Assembly: GCA_910592005.1 (NCBI GenBank)
Contig: CAJVPP010001393.1
Location: forward strand, 1-20,300
Length of the DNA stretch: 20,300 nt
Direction of reading: 5' to 3'
DNA from: Funneliformis mosseae
Taxonomy: Eukaryota; Glomeromycota; Glomeromycetes; Glomerales; Glomeraceae
In this document: positions 8,925 to 18,833 of the stretch, piece after piece
How positions within the stretch are numbered: the stretch's first letter is position 1
How the letters are laid out: each line of letters opens with the position of its first letter
Program-made: the position numbers and the translations under genes
Notes under the pieces: model-generated
Told to the model about the DNA's origin: nothing
The model's database searches: none
Seen by the model: the letters and a program-made list of their open reading frames with translations, nothing else

Positions 8925-9381
8925 TGTTTCCTTTTTTCTTCTTCTAAAGAATTCTAAAGGTTATTTTTAAAATGAAAGAAGAGTGAAATAAATAAACTTT
9001 CAAAAAAAAAAAAATTTTTTTTTCTTTGTTTTCAACTAATTTACTAAATGGAGTATATATAAGTTCTTGAAACCTAAGTTAGGATGTGAACAAATAGTAC
9101 AATCAATAATAAATAGTTGAAAGAAAGCAAAGGGTAAAGATGTAATGGAAAAAAAAAAAACTTTCAACGACTCGAAAAATTCAAATAGGGCCACAATTTC
9201 ATTTTCCTAAATTGGTAATTCTGATCCATCGGACCTATTTGTCTTATTTGTCGTACAAAATGTCATACTGTTGATTCGTGCATGTTCACATGGCAAATAA
9301 ATCTAAATCACGTGCACCCCAATAAAAAAAGATTTTTATCATCAAAAAAAAAAATTTCATATTTGATACAACTCGATAAAT
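8925..9381. other. Divergent promoter region between SLX4-like and RRS1
   Basis: No gene seen apart from a 62-codon frame at 9282-9470 that overlaps RRS1 exon 1 in another frame and is not credible. An A-run/T-run junction at about 9003-9023 resembles the AAAATTTT (RRPE-like) element of ribosome-biogenesis promoters, though it may be plain low complexity. CACGTG is at 9309-9314. Confidence 0.45.
9309..9314. promoter_or_regulatory. CACGTG site upstream of RRS1
   Basis: The palindrome in context AATCACGTGCAC lies 68-73 nt upstream of the RRS1 ATG, almost the same distance as the copy upstream of bL28m. Confidence 0.45.
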
Positions 9382-10728
9382 ATGGACGATTCGACTCAAA
9401 AATCGAAATAGTATGTATTTTCATTTTCATTTTTTTTTTTTTTTTTTCCTTCCAACCCTTTACATTTTGACGATTCTTTTTATAAATAAATAAATATATA
9501 TTTTTTTTTCTTTTTTAAAAATAAAAGTAAGCCGGTAACGGTAGAAAAACCAATTCCTTTACAATATGATCTTGCAATATTAGCCGGTTTTGATACAAAT
9601 GCCTTGGATGAATCTCGATTAAAGTAAATTATCAATTCAAATTTAATCATTTGATTATCGCTTCATATATTTATATTCTATTCCATCCTTTTCTTCAAAG
9701 AAATGACGCGGATACCTACCTCGAAGAATATACAAGAGATGGCACTCAACTCATAATCAATCAAATATTTAAATTACCTGTAACATCTTCGGATCTTGGT
9801 GTAATGGCTGAATTACCCGACCTTGTTACCGTTTTACCGCGGGAGAAACCTGTAAGGTTTATTGTTATATTTTAATTTATAATACATTGACTAATTTCTT
9901 TTTTTTTAAAAAAAAAAAAAAAATTAAAGTTACCAAAACCTAAACCTCTAACAAGATGGGAGAAATTCGCAAAGATTAAGGGTGTACAACATCGTAAAAA
10001 GAGTAAAATGATACATGATGAGGCTACTGGTGAATGGGTTCCTCGATGGGGATATAAGGGTACTAATGATGATGGGGCAAATGATTGGTTGATTCCCGTC
10101 CCCGATAATGCCGGTAGGTTATTTAATTGTATTTTAATATCTTTTCTTTCAAGTAAAATTATATTTTATCTATTTTCTTTTATTACAGATCCATTTGAAG
10201 ATCAATTCACCAAAAAACGTGAAGTCAAAAAAGAACGCATTACAAAGAATGAAGCACGCCATAGAAGGAATGTTGAAGAAGCAGAGATTGCATTAAATCA
10301 ATCAAAGGGTGTAAATGATGTTAATACACGTTCACTACGGAGAACTGAATTACAAAAACAAATTATCATATCTAAAACAGCTACAGCTAGCATGGGAAAG
10401 TTTGATAAACATTTGGAAGGGGAACCAAAATTGAAAGGTGTAAAGAGAAAGGTATTTAACATCTAAAATGATTTAAATTTTTTATTTCGAAAAAAGTAAC
10501 AAAGTTCAATTGATTTTTTTTTAAGTTTGAACCAATTATTGGAGATGTGAAGAAAGAAAAAGAATCAAGTTTAAATATATTAAATAAAGTTGTTGGTAAA
10601 AAAGGTGATATAGTTAATGTGAGAAAGGTGAGAAAATTTATTGTTTATAAATAGAAAAGCTTTGAGATGTTTGCTAAAAAAAATTATTATTATTTTTGTA
10701 GGCTATTGCTAAAAGAGATCAAAAATAA
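9382..10728 (+). CDS. RRS1: Ribosome biogenesis regulatory protein Rrs1
   Basis: Seven exons (9382-9410, 9528-9623, 9701-9851, 9930-10113, 10189-10451, 10526-10627, 10702-10728) join in phase to 283 residues. Rrs1 acts in the nucleolus: with Rpf2 it brings the 5S RNP (5S rRNA, uL5, uL18) into the pre-60S ribosomal subunit. Diagnostic pieces: VEKPIPLQYDLAILAGFD near residue 14, then LPKPKPLTRWEKFAKIKG near 93, then DEATGEWVPRWGYKGTND near 121, and a long basic C-terminal half (KKREVKKERITKNEARHRRN) typical of the family. Exon 1 is only 29 nt; it is chosen because its ATG and GTATGT donor give the right phase and a short acidic start (MDDSTQKSK). An AATAAA lies at 10772-10777. Length is between that of yeast (203) and human (365). 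Confidence 0.93.
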
Positions 10729-10771
10729 TGTTAAATTATATGTTTATAGACGATATATGCAAATATATATA

Positions 10772-10777
10772 AATAAA
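10772..10777 (+). terminator. Polyadenylation signal of RRS1
   Basis: AATAAA 44 nt after the RRS1 stop codon, in the 141-nt gap before the convergent RPD3 stop. Confidence 0.4.
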
Positions 10778-10869
10778 TGCTCCATGCTTTCTCAATCAAT
10801 ATAAAATACGTCAAATGAAAATTTACATGAATGGGAAAAGTTCCCACAAAACAAAATTTTCTTTTTGAT

Positions 10870-13737
10870 TTACTGCTGCATTAAAACATCTTCAGTATCT
10901 TTATCTTCTTGTTTAGCCTCTATAGATGATTCATTAGTGTCAATTTCCATTGCGACCGGTTCATTACTCTTGTCGTTATTATCATCTTTGGTTTCGGATT
11001 TAACATCGTTACTGCTATCGTTACTGTTAGCATTAACATTGTCTTCGGTGTTTTCAGTCGCTTTGGTTGTCGTTTCTTCAACTTGAGTTGAAGAAACGCT
11101 GGGTTCTTGTATTTCAGGCTCCTTTGTCGTCACTTCAGGTACTGATGAAACAGCTGGTTTAGGTGTAGTACTCGTCGATGATGATGAATTCATTATTGAA
11201 GGACGATCTGCCGAAGGGCTAGATCTTCTAAATGATGTATTTAAAACTTCATCAGCGAATGGACGAGATGATTTTGATATCTTGCTACGTTCTCGAACTG
11301 AACTACTTGATTTATGTGCACGAGATGATGAACTGCGCCCTTCATGTTCATTTGACGAATTTTTATGACTAGCGCGCGATTTGCGCGTTGAAGTTTCTCC
11401 CTTTCCATTACTACTATGATAACTCCTTTCATTTCGTCTATTTCCTTCATCCTCGGAATCCGAAAGTTCATTTTCCGGCACAACGAGTACATTGCGTTGT
11501 CGTTCTACAATATTAGTTTCATATTTTAAATGGGTCATGTAAAATCTAATACTTTTATTATAAACATAATTACGATGTTATACTAACGGGACATTCTTAT
11601 ATCCGGATTTTCGTTATCTTCATCTTCTTCCGATTCATAGTCTTTTGGAACATCTAAAGAATGTAGAAATTGCAATAAACGTAAAATTTTTTATCAAATA
11701 AATTTAAAGATAACTTACGTTGCATTTGAACACTTGGTGCAAAAGGAATGCTTCTCAAGTTTTCAAATACCTTTGCTCTAATAATTAAATAAAATAAAAT
11801 AAAATAAAGGAACTATTTCATATATATATATATATTCTACAAGATAAAAATTCTTAAGTGATAAATTAAACGAGGCTTACTTCATATCGGCTAAATAAGC
11901 CGGTGTATTCATATTTTCCATATTATTAGCTGGAACATCTAATTTATATTCAGGACCATAGTAATCCAAAAAGTTATTAAAAGGTAGATCTTCAAAATCA
12001 AAAAATATTATTAATATTTATCAAGTTGATCAAATATAATTCTGTATTAAAATAATTACATTCACTTAGGGTTTCTCCTAACAAAAGACCGGTCTCATAT
12101 GTCCATGCACGAGCCACATTGCGTATGGTATATCCACCCCCACCAACGACCAATAATGGGAGATTAAAGTCTTTAACAAAGTCAACACAAGCAGCATGTC
12201 CTTTCATTGACAAATTAAAACAACCCAATCGGTCACCCGCAAGTGAATCTGCGCCACACTGCAAAACCACGGCTCCCGGCCGATACCATTCCATAATATG
12301 TTGTACGACCTAATTTATATTAAAATCACCGATAAACAAATAAATGCTGAACACAGAGATATAAAAAGATTCGAGATTTACATACCGGTCGAAATACATT
12401 TTGAAAATTCCAATCGTCCATACCATCTTTCAACGGGAAATTAACCGCGTAATGTTTCCCAGAACCAATTCCAACATCCTAAAATGTAAAATAATACTTT
12501 AAAATTATCGAAAAGATAGAAATTACAAACAATGTTAGTTTAAATTAAATTTACCGAGACATCGCCAGTTCCCGGAAAAAACTGACCAAATTTATGGAAT
12601 GAGCAGGTCAACACACGATCCGTCGTATAGAATGCCTCTTCCACTCCGTCTCCATGGTGTATATCGATGTCAATATAGAGAACGCGTTGATGATACCTAG
12701 TATTACAGAAAAAAAGGAAACGCGTGTTTAAATCATTTCAAATCATTATAAAATCTTAGAGGCGATTCTATGACTTACCGTAATAGCTCCAAAATAGCTA
12801 GTACTATGTCATTCACATAACAAAATCCAGATGCTTCAAATCTTTTGGCATGATGGAGGCCTCCGGACCAATTAATCGCGATATCTGATTCTCCACTGGT
12901 TAATTTATTAGCAGCATCTACATGAGGAAGGCCATTTAATACTGCGAAATTCATTACTGCGTTTATCATAATTTAAATTTACCAATTGAACCGCCAGCTG
13001 AAATTGAGCAAAACTCGAAAAGTCCTTCAAAAATTGGACAGTCCTCACCGACATTAACTTAAAATTTCAGAAATAAATCAGAGAATGTTTAGAAAAATAA
13101 GTCAATAGCAAGCACAAATGAATAGAGTAAACATACATCTAGTTTGTTGCATTGATAATTCTTCAACATTTTGAGGCGTGACTCTATACAAAAAATCGAT
13201 ATATTCGTCCGTATGGAATCGCGTCATTTGTCTCGGAGTAGCGCGTTTTGGACTCTACAAGGAAAATAAGTTTTAATGAAAATATTATATTTACTTGAAT
13301 TAAAGATAACACTTAAAATGTATTGATCCTATTAATTTTCAACTTAATAATATAATCCGTAGCATTAAACTTGAAAAAGAATATAAAGGATACGAGAACT
13401 TCCATTTTTTTAAATAAATTATAGTTCACAACTAAATCATGAACCATACGCATGCGGTGCGGTTTCATCGGGTGACCTATGAAAGTGCAAAGATCACTTT
13501 ATTAGTTTTTAGAAACAAATACGTGTAAGCGCGTGAATGCAAGGCATGAAAGAAACTATACCTATACCTTGACCGTAGGTAAAGTTCCCAACGTCCTCTA
13601 AAGAAAATTGCAAAAAAAATTATAACGTTTAAAATAAAACCGAAGAAATCTTTCAAATAAACCGCGAGCTATACTCTACCATCATAAAAATAAGAAACAC
13701 GTTTTTTAGATTTAGAGTGGTGTGCAAGGGTTGCCAT
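10870..13737 (-). CDS. RPD3: Class I histone deacetylase (Rpd3/HDAC1)
   Basis: Thirteen exons: 13737-13680, 13597-13568, 13476-13394, 13254-13137, 13057-12983, 12917-12779, 12696-12555, 12478-12386, 12309-12060, 11989-11881, 11777-11719, 11653-11588, 11504-10870. They join in phase to 618 residues. It removes acetyl groups from histone lysines as the catalytic subunit of Sin3/Rpd3-type repressor complexes. All active-site residues are present: His143-His144 (GGLHHAK), zinc ligands Asp179 and His181 (DIDIHHGDG) and Asp267 (CGADSL), and Tyr306 (GGGGYT); their spacing equals that of human HDAC1 with an offset of 3. After the catalytic domain (to about 390) comes the acidic linker [14 protein letters not shown], then the SDSEDEG motif and a 200-residue Ser/Thr-rich, finally acidic tail. 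The tail is long for the family. It is divergent from the ubiquitin protease gene. Confidence 0.96.
11785..11808. repeat. AAAAT-type microsatellite in an RPD3 intron
   Basis: Tandem AAAAT units within the RPD3 intron at 11880-11778, with a (TA)n run at about 11820-11834 in the same intron. Confidence 0.6.
12918..12982 (-). other. RPD3 intron hidden by an open frame
   Basis: Reading continues open from an ATG at 12969 into the catalytic exon, which suggests an exon start. The family alignment shows that those residues are intronic: splicing GTAAAT at 12982 to CATGTAG at 12918 (65 nt) gives [21 protein letters not shown], the expected sequence. The earlier AG at 12957 would leave a 26-nt intron. 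Confidence 0.75.
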
Positions 13738-13833
13738 GGTTAAAAATTTTTTATTGACGGTTTTTTTCCGAAGGTGTGTATTTAGTATTTACGAAAAAGA
13801 TTTTGGCATTTTTTGGCATTTAAACCTAAATAT

Positions 13834-13839
13834 CACGTG
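13834..13839. promoter_or_regulatory. CACGTG site between RPD3 and the ubiquitin protease gene
   Basis: The palindrome in context TATCACGTGAGC lies 97-102 nt upstream of the RPD3 start and 80-85 nt upstream of the ATG at 13919. It is only 8-13 nt from the ATG at 13847, which argues that translation starts at 13919. A duplicated TTTTGGCATT (13801-13820) lies beside it. Confidence 0.45.
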
Positions 13840-13846
13840 AGCATGC

Positions 13847-15774
13847 ATGAATTTATTACACAAATCATATGATTTAAAATGTTTGACGATTCTCTCGCTC
13901 AATGAACCATATTTTGATATGGACCTTGGTACAGAGATTAATGCTGAAGAGATTAATGCAGAAGGACGTAATTCTCGTTCACCAGTTCATAGATTGAAAG
14001 ATAGCATTAACTCTTATCTGTTTCCTACCTCACGCAGAAATTCACCAATACCTATTAATGATGACACTGAACAGGAAAGTAAAGTAGACCAGTTAAGAAC
14101 GTATCTAGAGGAGCTGGGTCATCCTTTGGATACTTATCAAATAGAAAAACTTTTAGAACGAAATGCATGGGACGTAAGGGAAGTGGCAGAATATTGTAGT
14201 GATCTAAGAGAAGCTGAAGAAGGGATAATAGTTGATATACAAAAGGACATAGTAATGCTGGGGTGTGAGAACGACCGTGTGACTAGCTGTTACATAGGTA
14301 TGGTTATTAATTATTTTACATATTGAATAACTTATAAAGTGTGCTCCCTAATTAAACATTTTCCTTACACAGATAGTGTTTTATTTGCAATGTTTGCACG
14401 AATTCAATCCTTTGATGGTCTTCTTTTTGTACATGCAGAAGGGATGAATGCGCGAAGTTTACAAACACAATTAAGATTGTTTGTGAATAGGCTTCGATCG
14501 GGCAAATTTATGAGTGCTTATATTATTAAGGTTAGCCGAAGTATTAAGATTAATATGATGTGATGTTTTCGATAGTTATTTTCAAAATTGATTTGCTGCA
14601 AATTAATAGCAATTGCGTGAAAAATTAATAAACTGCGGGTGGATTGGCAATGATGATGATGGAAATCCAACACAAGAGGATGCTAGTGAATTTTTTTTAT
14701 TTTTGTCTTGTCTTTATGAACTTCCTTATTTACCTCTTGGGATGCATTTATTTCACGGAGCAATTGCTGATCCAAATGATGAGCGTGTCATCACTGAACG
14801 GTTGATCCAGGTTGCTATACCTGGTGATCCAATGGATGAAAAGCCTGTTTCTTTGGAAGAAGCATTAGTAAATTATTTTCATGACAATGTAATTTCTGGA
14901 ATAAAAAGAACTTTTGATAATGAATTTGAACAATCAGAGGTTTCTGCTTGGCAAGTTTTAAAACTCTTGCCATTCTATTCTGCTAGTAATGAGCAAGGTG
15001 ACTTTAATAGCTATTTGATTAATCATTATAATTTACATTTGATGATTTTATGATTATTTTGTTTTTATTTTAACAAAAATGTCTCTTTAGGTGAAAAGAT
15101 AAATGCAGTTGAATCACATTTTCCTGCAACTAATTTAATATTACCACTTGTACTTAAACGTTATGGTTATAATGAGAAATTGCAACCATTTCGAATAAAG
15201 AAAAATGTATATATACCACCTTTTGTCAACTTTAATGCTTTCGTTAATTCGGATGCTGCGGATGATCCTCCATGTCACTGTGGCATCGATATTCATTATC
15301 GTTTAAAATTAAGATCAGGTAATAAAATTTACTGTTAAAATAGATATAATATTTTATCATATATGTTAATAATTAATTATTTTAATTTATCGAAGTTGTT
15401 TGTCATTATGGCAACAATCTAACATCAGGGCATTATAAAGGTTTTACTTTGGATGATGTATGTAATACCCTTTATACCTATTACTTTTTTATATTATATA
15501 ACATAGTGATTAACATCATTTATAGGAGGAAGGATGGTTCAGATTGGATGATCTTGATTATAATGAAAGAGTGACCAAATTTAATTCCTTACAAGAAACG
15601 ACCATGTTATTCAATGAATTCAGTCGTCATGGTTATTTATTATATTATGAATTACAACGTGTGCATCCAGGATTAGTTGACGAAGAATTGGCAATTGAAT
15701 ATGATTATCATGTAGCACAAAATTTACAATTTGTTGAATTTGCCGATGGAAAAAATAATTGTGTTTTACAATAA
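13847..15774 (+). CDS. Ubiquitin-specific protease (C19) with UBA-like N-terminus, CYLD-like
   Basis: Six exons (13847-14297, 14373-14530, 14610-14997, 15091-15318, 15396-15457, 15526-15774) join in phase to 511 residues, or 487 from the ATG at 13919, which I prefer because of the nearby promoter element. USPs remove ubiquitin from proteins. The Cys box, formed across the first splice, is TSCYIDSVLFAMFAR (Cys148 in the long numbering). QEDASEFF matches the family's Q-x-D-A-x-E-F motif, the His box is HYGNNLTSGHYKGF (His421), followed by WFRLDD with the acidic partner (Asp437/438). Upstream, residues about 80-125 (LRTYLEELGHPL...QIEKLLERNAWDVREVAEYC) look like a UBA-type ubiquitin-binding fold. 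The D-S-x-L-F form of the Cys box and the helix before the QED motif resemble CYLD, but no CAP-Gly domain or zinc-binding Cys pairs are seen. The fine subfamily is uncertain. Confidence 0.82.
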
Positions 15775-16685
15775 TATATATATAAGATTGATGATCAAAA
15801 TCTTTTTACATAATGGCATAATGATCGACCCTATTCTTCATTGCCGATCTTTTGATATAGTGAAATTATTTTTGATTTGCTCTTTACCGAGTCTGAACCG
15901 TTGTATTTTAAAATATTAAATACCTTGAATATACTGTATATAATAAGAGTGGAAAATTTTATAACGGATTCTAGATATAGAAACTGTATGTCCTAGGGAA
16001 TTCGTATTTACTCCTACCTGAATTATATAGTGAAATTTCAAAATTTAATTATTGTAAGCCTATATAACAATTTTAATTTCTTTTTTCATTTTTTACACTT
16101 AAATAATATTTCTAGAAAATATCAGCTATTTTTTAATTAAACTCAGTTTTATTTAAAAACCTTATGCTCATTTGATATCATTTATAAATAAAAAAAGTAA
16201 ATCAAAAAATTTTTTTTTTCAATATTATATATCTGTCATTTTAATTTTTATTAATTAATCAAAAATTCAAATTATAAAAATTAATTATCTAAATAAATTT
16301 ACTATATAAAATAAAACAATACAGTTTATACATATATTAATAATTAATATATAAAGTTTAATATATAAAATAAAATTAATTTTTCTAGTAATTTTTATAT
16401 TAAATAATATATTATATAAATATTTTGCAGTAGAAAGGAAGGAAATTACTAAAAAAAAAAATTATTTGGTAGTTTTTTCCTTTTCTACTACAAAATATCT
16501 ATATAATAATATTAAAGATATAACATAAAATTTTTTATAATATATAAGATCTTTATAATAGAAAAAGAAAATTACCAAAAAAATAAATAAAAAAAGATAA
16601 ACATAAATATATTTTAATAAAAAATAAAATTGATCTTTTTTATATATATTATAAAGATTTAATTATATTAATTTTATTACTTTAT
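15775..16685. other. Extremely AT-rich intergenic block
   Basis: No gene seen. The 3' region of the ubiquitin protease gene runs into DNA that from about 16060 onward is almost only A and T, with long A or T runs. The only organised element recognised is the inverted repeat at 16402-16514. Confidence 0.6.
16402..16514. repeat. Large imperfect inverted repeat (MITE-like)
   Basis: Left arm about 16402-16451 and right arm about 16467-16514 are reverse complements with scattered mismatches; the core TATTTTGCAGTAGAAAGG pairs with CCTTTTCTACTACAAAATA. The loop is about 15 nt. It may be a tiny non-autonomous element or foldback. Confidence 0.6.
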
Positions 16686-16689
16686 ATAC

Positions 16690-16720
16690 ATACAGGACAA
16701 AAATATCTAGACAATTGCAA
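16690..16720. repeat. Possible left terminal sequence of the Tc1-type element
   Basis: ACAGGACAAAAATATCTAG and following bases resemble the CAG...AAAATATCTGGAC-type ends of Tc1-like transposons and lie about 185 nt before the transposase start. I could not find the matching inverted copy downstream. Confidence 0.3.
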
Positions 16721-16875
16721 TTTTACACAAATTTAACTGTATATTGCCGATCTTTAAATAATTATAGAACACCTAATTTCTAATTAAATTTGTTATTTTT
16801 TTTTTTTAGAATCCTACAGCTTCATTCTTTTAAATAAAAAAATTTTTTTATAAATAATTATTTTAATATATAAAA

Positions 16876-17895
16876 ATGCCAAAAACCTGTGAGTTTATAC
16901 TTTTTGAGCATGAAGAAATTATAGGTTTATCAAAGGGCAGATATAGCATAAGAAACATTTCAGAAATTTTTGGCAAATCAAAATCTACTATCAATGATGT
17001 AATTACAAAATACAATAAAGAAAACTGCACTGATACTGCATCTAGAAGTAGTAGACCTTCAACTTTATTAGAATAAGATAAACATCAACTAGGAAGAATA
17101 GTCTAATGAAATTGTAAATAAGCTGTAGAAGAAATTATTGAATAATTTAATCAGGATCTTAATATTTCATTAAGTAGTAAAACTGTTAAGCGAGCATTAT
17201 ATTTTATAGGTTATTATGGGCATACTGGTAAAAAAAAATCTTTAGTTTCTGATGTAAATAAAAAAACATTTATTTTGGTATCATATTAGAAAAAATTGGC
17301 AAGATGAATGAAATTTTATAATTTTTAGTGATAAATCTTGTTTTGAATTATTTAGAAATAATGCTAATCAATAGATTTAGTGTAGGATTTATAAAGCATA
17401 TACAAAAGATTATTTAATTCTAACAGTTCAAAAGTCAGAAGGAGTTATAGTTTAGAGGTGTTTTTGCAATTTTAAAGTAAGACTATTAGTACTAATTAAG
17501 GAAAAATTAAATGCTGAAAAATATGTAAAATTACTTAAATGTTATCTTTACCTTTTCTTAATGAATTTGAATCTAATATCCATACTTTTCAAGATGATAA
17601 TACTTCAGCATATGTAGCACAATTCACAAAGGGTTGAAAAGAAGAAAATTTACATTAATCACTTTCTTGACCAGCACAGAGCCCTGATTTCAATCTAATT
17701 AAGAATTTGTGGGATGTATTAGAAAGAAAGGTTAGAATACATAATTATAAACCAAAAAATAAGTCAGAACTTTTAGCTACTCTTAAAGAAAAATGGTACC
17801 AAATTGAACCTGAAAAATTATTAAAGTTAGTTAAAAGTATGTTTTGTAGAATTAAGACTGTAATAAAAAGTAAAGGGTATCCTATACTATATTAA
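16876..17895 (+). pseudogene. Decayed Tc1-type transposase
   Basis: The 1020-bp span is the usual size of a Tc1-like transposase, which cuts and pastes its element into TA sites. The first 66 codons are open and carry the helix-turn-helix (GRYSIRNISEIFGKSKSTINDVI). The remainder has 12 premature stops (17074, 17104, 17107, 17119, 17143, 17309, 17372, 17378, 17453, 17635, 17656, 17668) and about two frameshifts (near 17270 and 17545). The catalytic-domain relics are readable: FSDKSCFELF, FQDDNTSAYVA and PAQSPDFNLIKNLW. The last normally reads P-IENLW, so the third catalytic acid has become Lys, and the FSDES-type motif also shows Glu to Lys. The final 63 codons are open again. It cannot be active. 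Most stops sit where the family has Trp or Gln, as if caused by C:G to T:A changes. Confidence 0.88.
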
Positions 17896-18127
17896 TATTA
17901 TTTTTAGATTAATATAAACTAATTAATGATTAAAATTTATATGTTTTTACTAAAAATTATAATATTGTAATATAGCTAAAAATTTCTTTAATTTTTTTCA
18001 GTTTTTTTTATATTATTTCATAACTATCTAACAAAATTTTATAAAAAAATTTATAATTATATATTTCAAATAATAATAAAAAGGTTATTTAGTAATAAAA
18101 ATTACATTAAGACTAAATATTTAATAT
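17896..18127. other. AT-rich 3' flank of the Tc1 relic
   Basis: No gene seen. It is almost purely A/T; a right terminal inverted repeat could not be identified. Confidence 0.5.
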
Positions 18128-18185
18128 AGTAGTGTCCTAGGACATGATAATATATTAATATATTATCATGTCTTAGGACACTACT
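18128..18185. repeat. 58-nt near-perfect palindrome
   Basis: Arms 18128-18156 and 18157-18185 are exact reverse complements at 28 of 29 positions with no spacer; the one difference is CCTAGG against CTTAGG. Each arm holds a GTCCTAGGAC-type core near its outer end and a GATAATATATT inner part. Confidence 0.9.
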
Positions 18186-18198
18186 TGCTCCAGATTAT

Positions 18199-18261
18199 TA
18201 TGTCCTAGAACGTCATAGTCTATTGATTAATATGTCCTAGGACGTCATAGTCTATTGATTA
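18199..18261. repeat. Two-copy 32-nt tandem repeat
   Basis: Units start at 18199 and 18231 (TATGTCCTAG, then ACGTCATAGTCTATTGATTA) and differ at one position (CTAGAAC against CTAGGAC). Both contain the same GTCCTAGGAC core as the adjacent palindrome. Confidence 0.85.
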
Positions 18262-18627
18262 TTTTGTTCTAAAGATTGGGCTGTTTTCCCTTTCTGTGAC
18301 CTGTTGGTTAGTAAATATAGATTAGATGCACACCTATTTGGTTGCCTGTCTAGGCGTTGAAATAGTGTAAAAAAAAGGTGATTAATTTTGGCTGGCTCTA
18401 TTAGTTCACCAGTTTCATATGCTTGTTTGGATGCCGAGTTATTATGCCCTTTAGCCTGACCCATTTGATTTCTAGAAGTGTACCATTTGCGATCCAACTA
18501 TTACACCAGTATAAGTATGCTATTTTCGTATATATTAATAAAAAAATTTCTTGGCACATTTTGGATGACAGGATTCGACCAGTCGCGTCATTAAAGTTCA
18601 TGAGAATACCTCGATTGGAAAGATACC
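18262..18627. other. Unassigned region with a possible short minus-strand relic
   Basis: A minus-strand frame of 81 codons (18497-18252) reads fairly protein-like (MDRKWYTSRNQMGQAKG, later ETGELIEPAKINHLFF, then LFQRLDRQPNRCASNLYLL). It overlaps another 99-codon minus frame (18700-18401) in a different phase. I recognise no domain in either and cannot choose between them. Either may be a remnant of a mobile element; nothing else is seen here. Confidence 0.25.
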
Positions 18628-18674
18628 ATATGTCATCATATGTGATAATGAATTTATAAGAAATAAATATGGCA
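18628..18674. repeat. 47-nt direct repeat, copy 1
   Basis: Identical over 47 nt to 18888-18934, 260 nt downstream. It includes the palindrome-rich ATATGTCATCATATGTGAT at its start and AAATAAATATGGCA at its end. Confidence 0.9.
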
Positions 18675-18688
18675 TACTGTATTAGTGA

Positions 18689-18742
18689 TAGAGTAGGCAT
18701 CTTTCAATATTTATATAATAGATTACGAAGTTACCTACTCTA
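18689..18742. repeat. 9-bp inverted repeat between the direct repeats
   Basis: TAGAGTAGG at 18689-18697 and CCTACTCTA at 18734-18742 are exact reverse complements separated by 36 nt, starting 15 nt after direct-repeat copy 1. Confidence 0.5.
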
Positions 18743-18833
18743 AATGTCATATTATACCTAACCCTCGTGAAATATTTAATAAATATATTCGTTTTATAAA
18801 TGATCACAAATTGGAGCACTGAATTGTGAACTC

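Noticed and set aside
10865..11086. Ser/Leu-rich plus-strand frame
   Set aside because: It is the antisense shadow of the acidic, Ser-rich RPD3 tail.
12957..12982. Splicing of RPD3 to the AG at 12957
   Set aside because: It would need a 26-nt intron and inserts about 15 residues foreign to the family; the AG at 12918 gives the expected sequence.
13847..13918. First ATG as the true start of the ubiquitin protease
   Set aside because: It lies 8 nt after the CACGTG promoter site and adds 24 residues of no clear character; the ATG at 13919 is preferred, though the full frame is annotated.
17707..17895. Separate 62-codon gene
   Set aside because: It is the C-terminal end of the decayed Tc1-type transposase, including the PAQSPD-NLW motif just upstream.
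18128..18261. CRISPR-like array
   Set aside because: Only two 32-nt units with no spacers next to a palindrome, in a eukaryotic context; the repeats are directly tandem.
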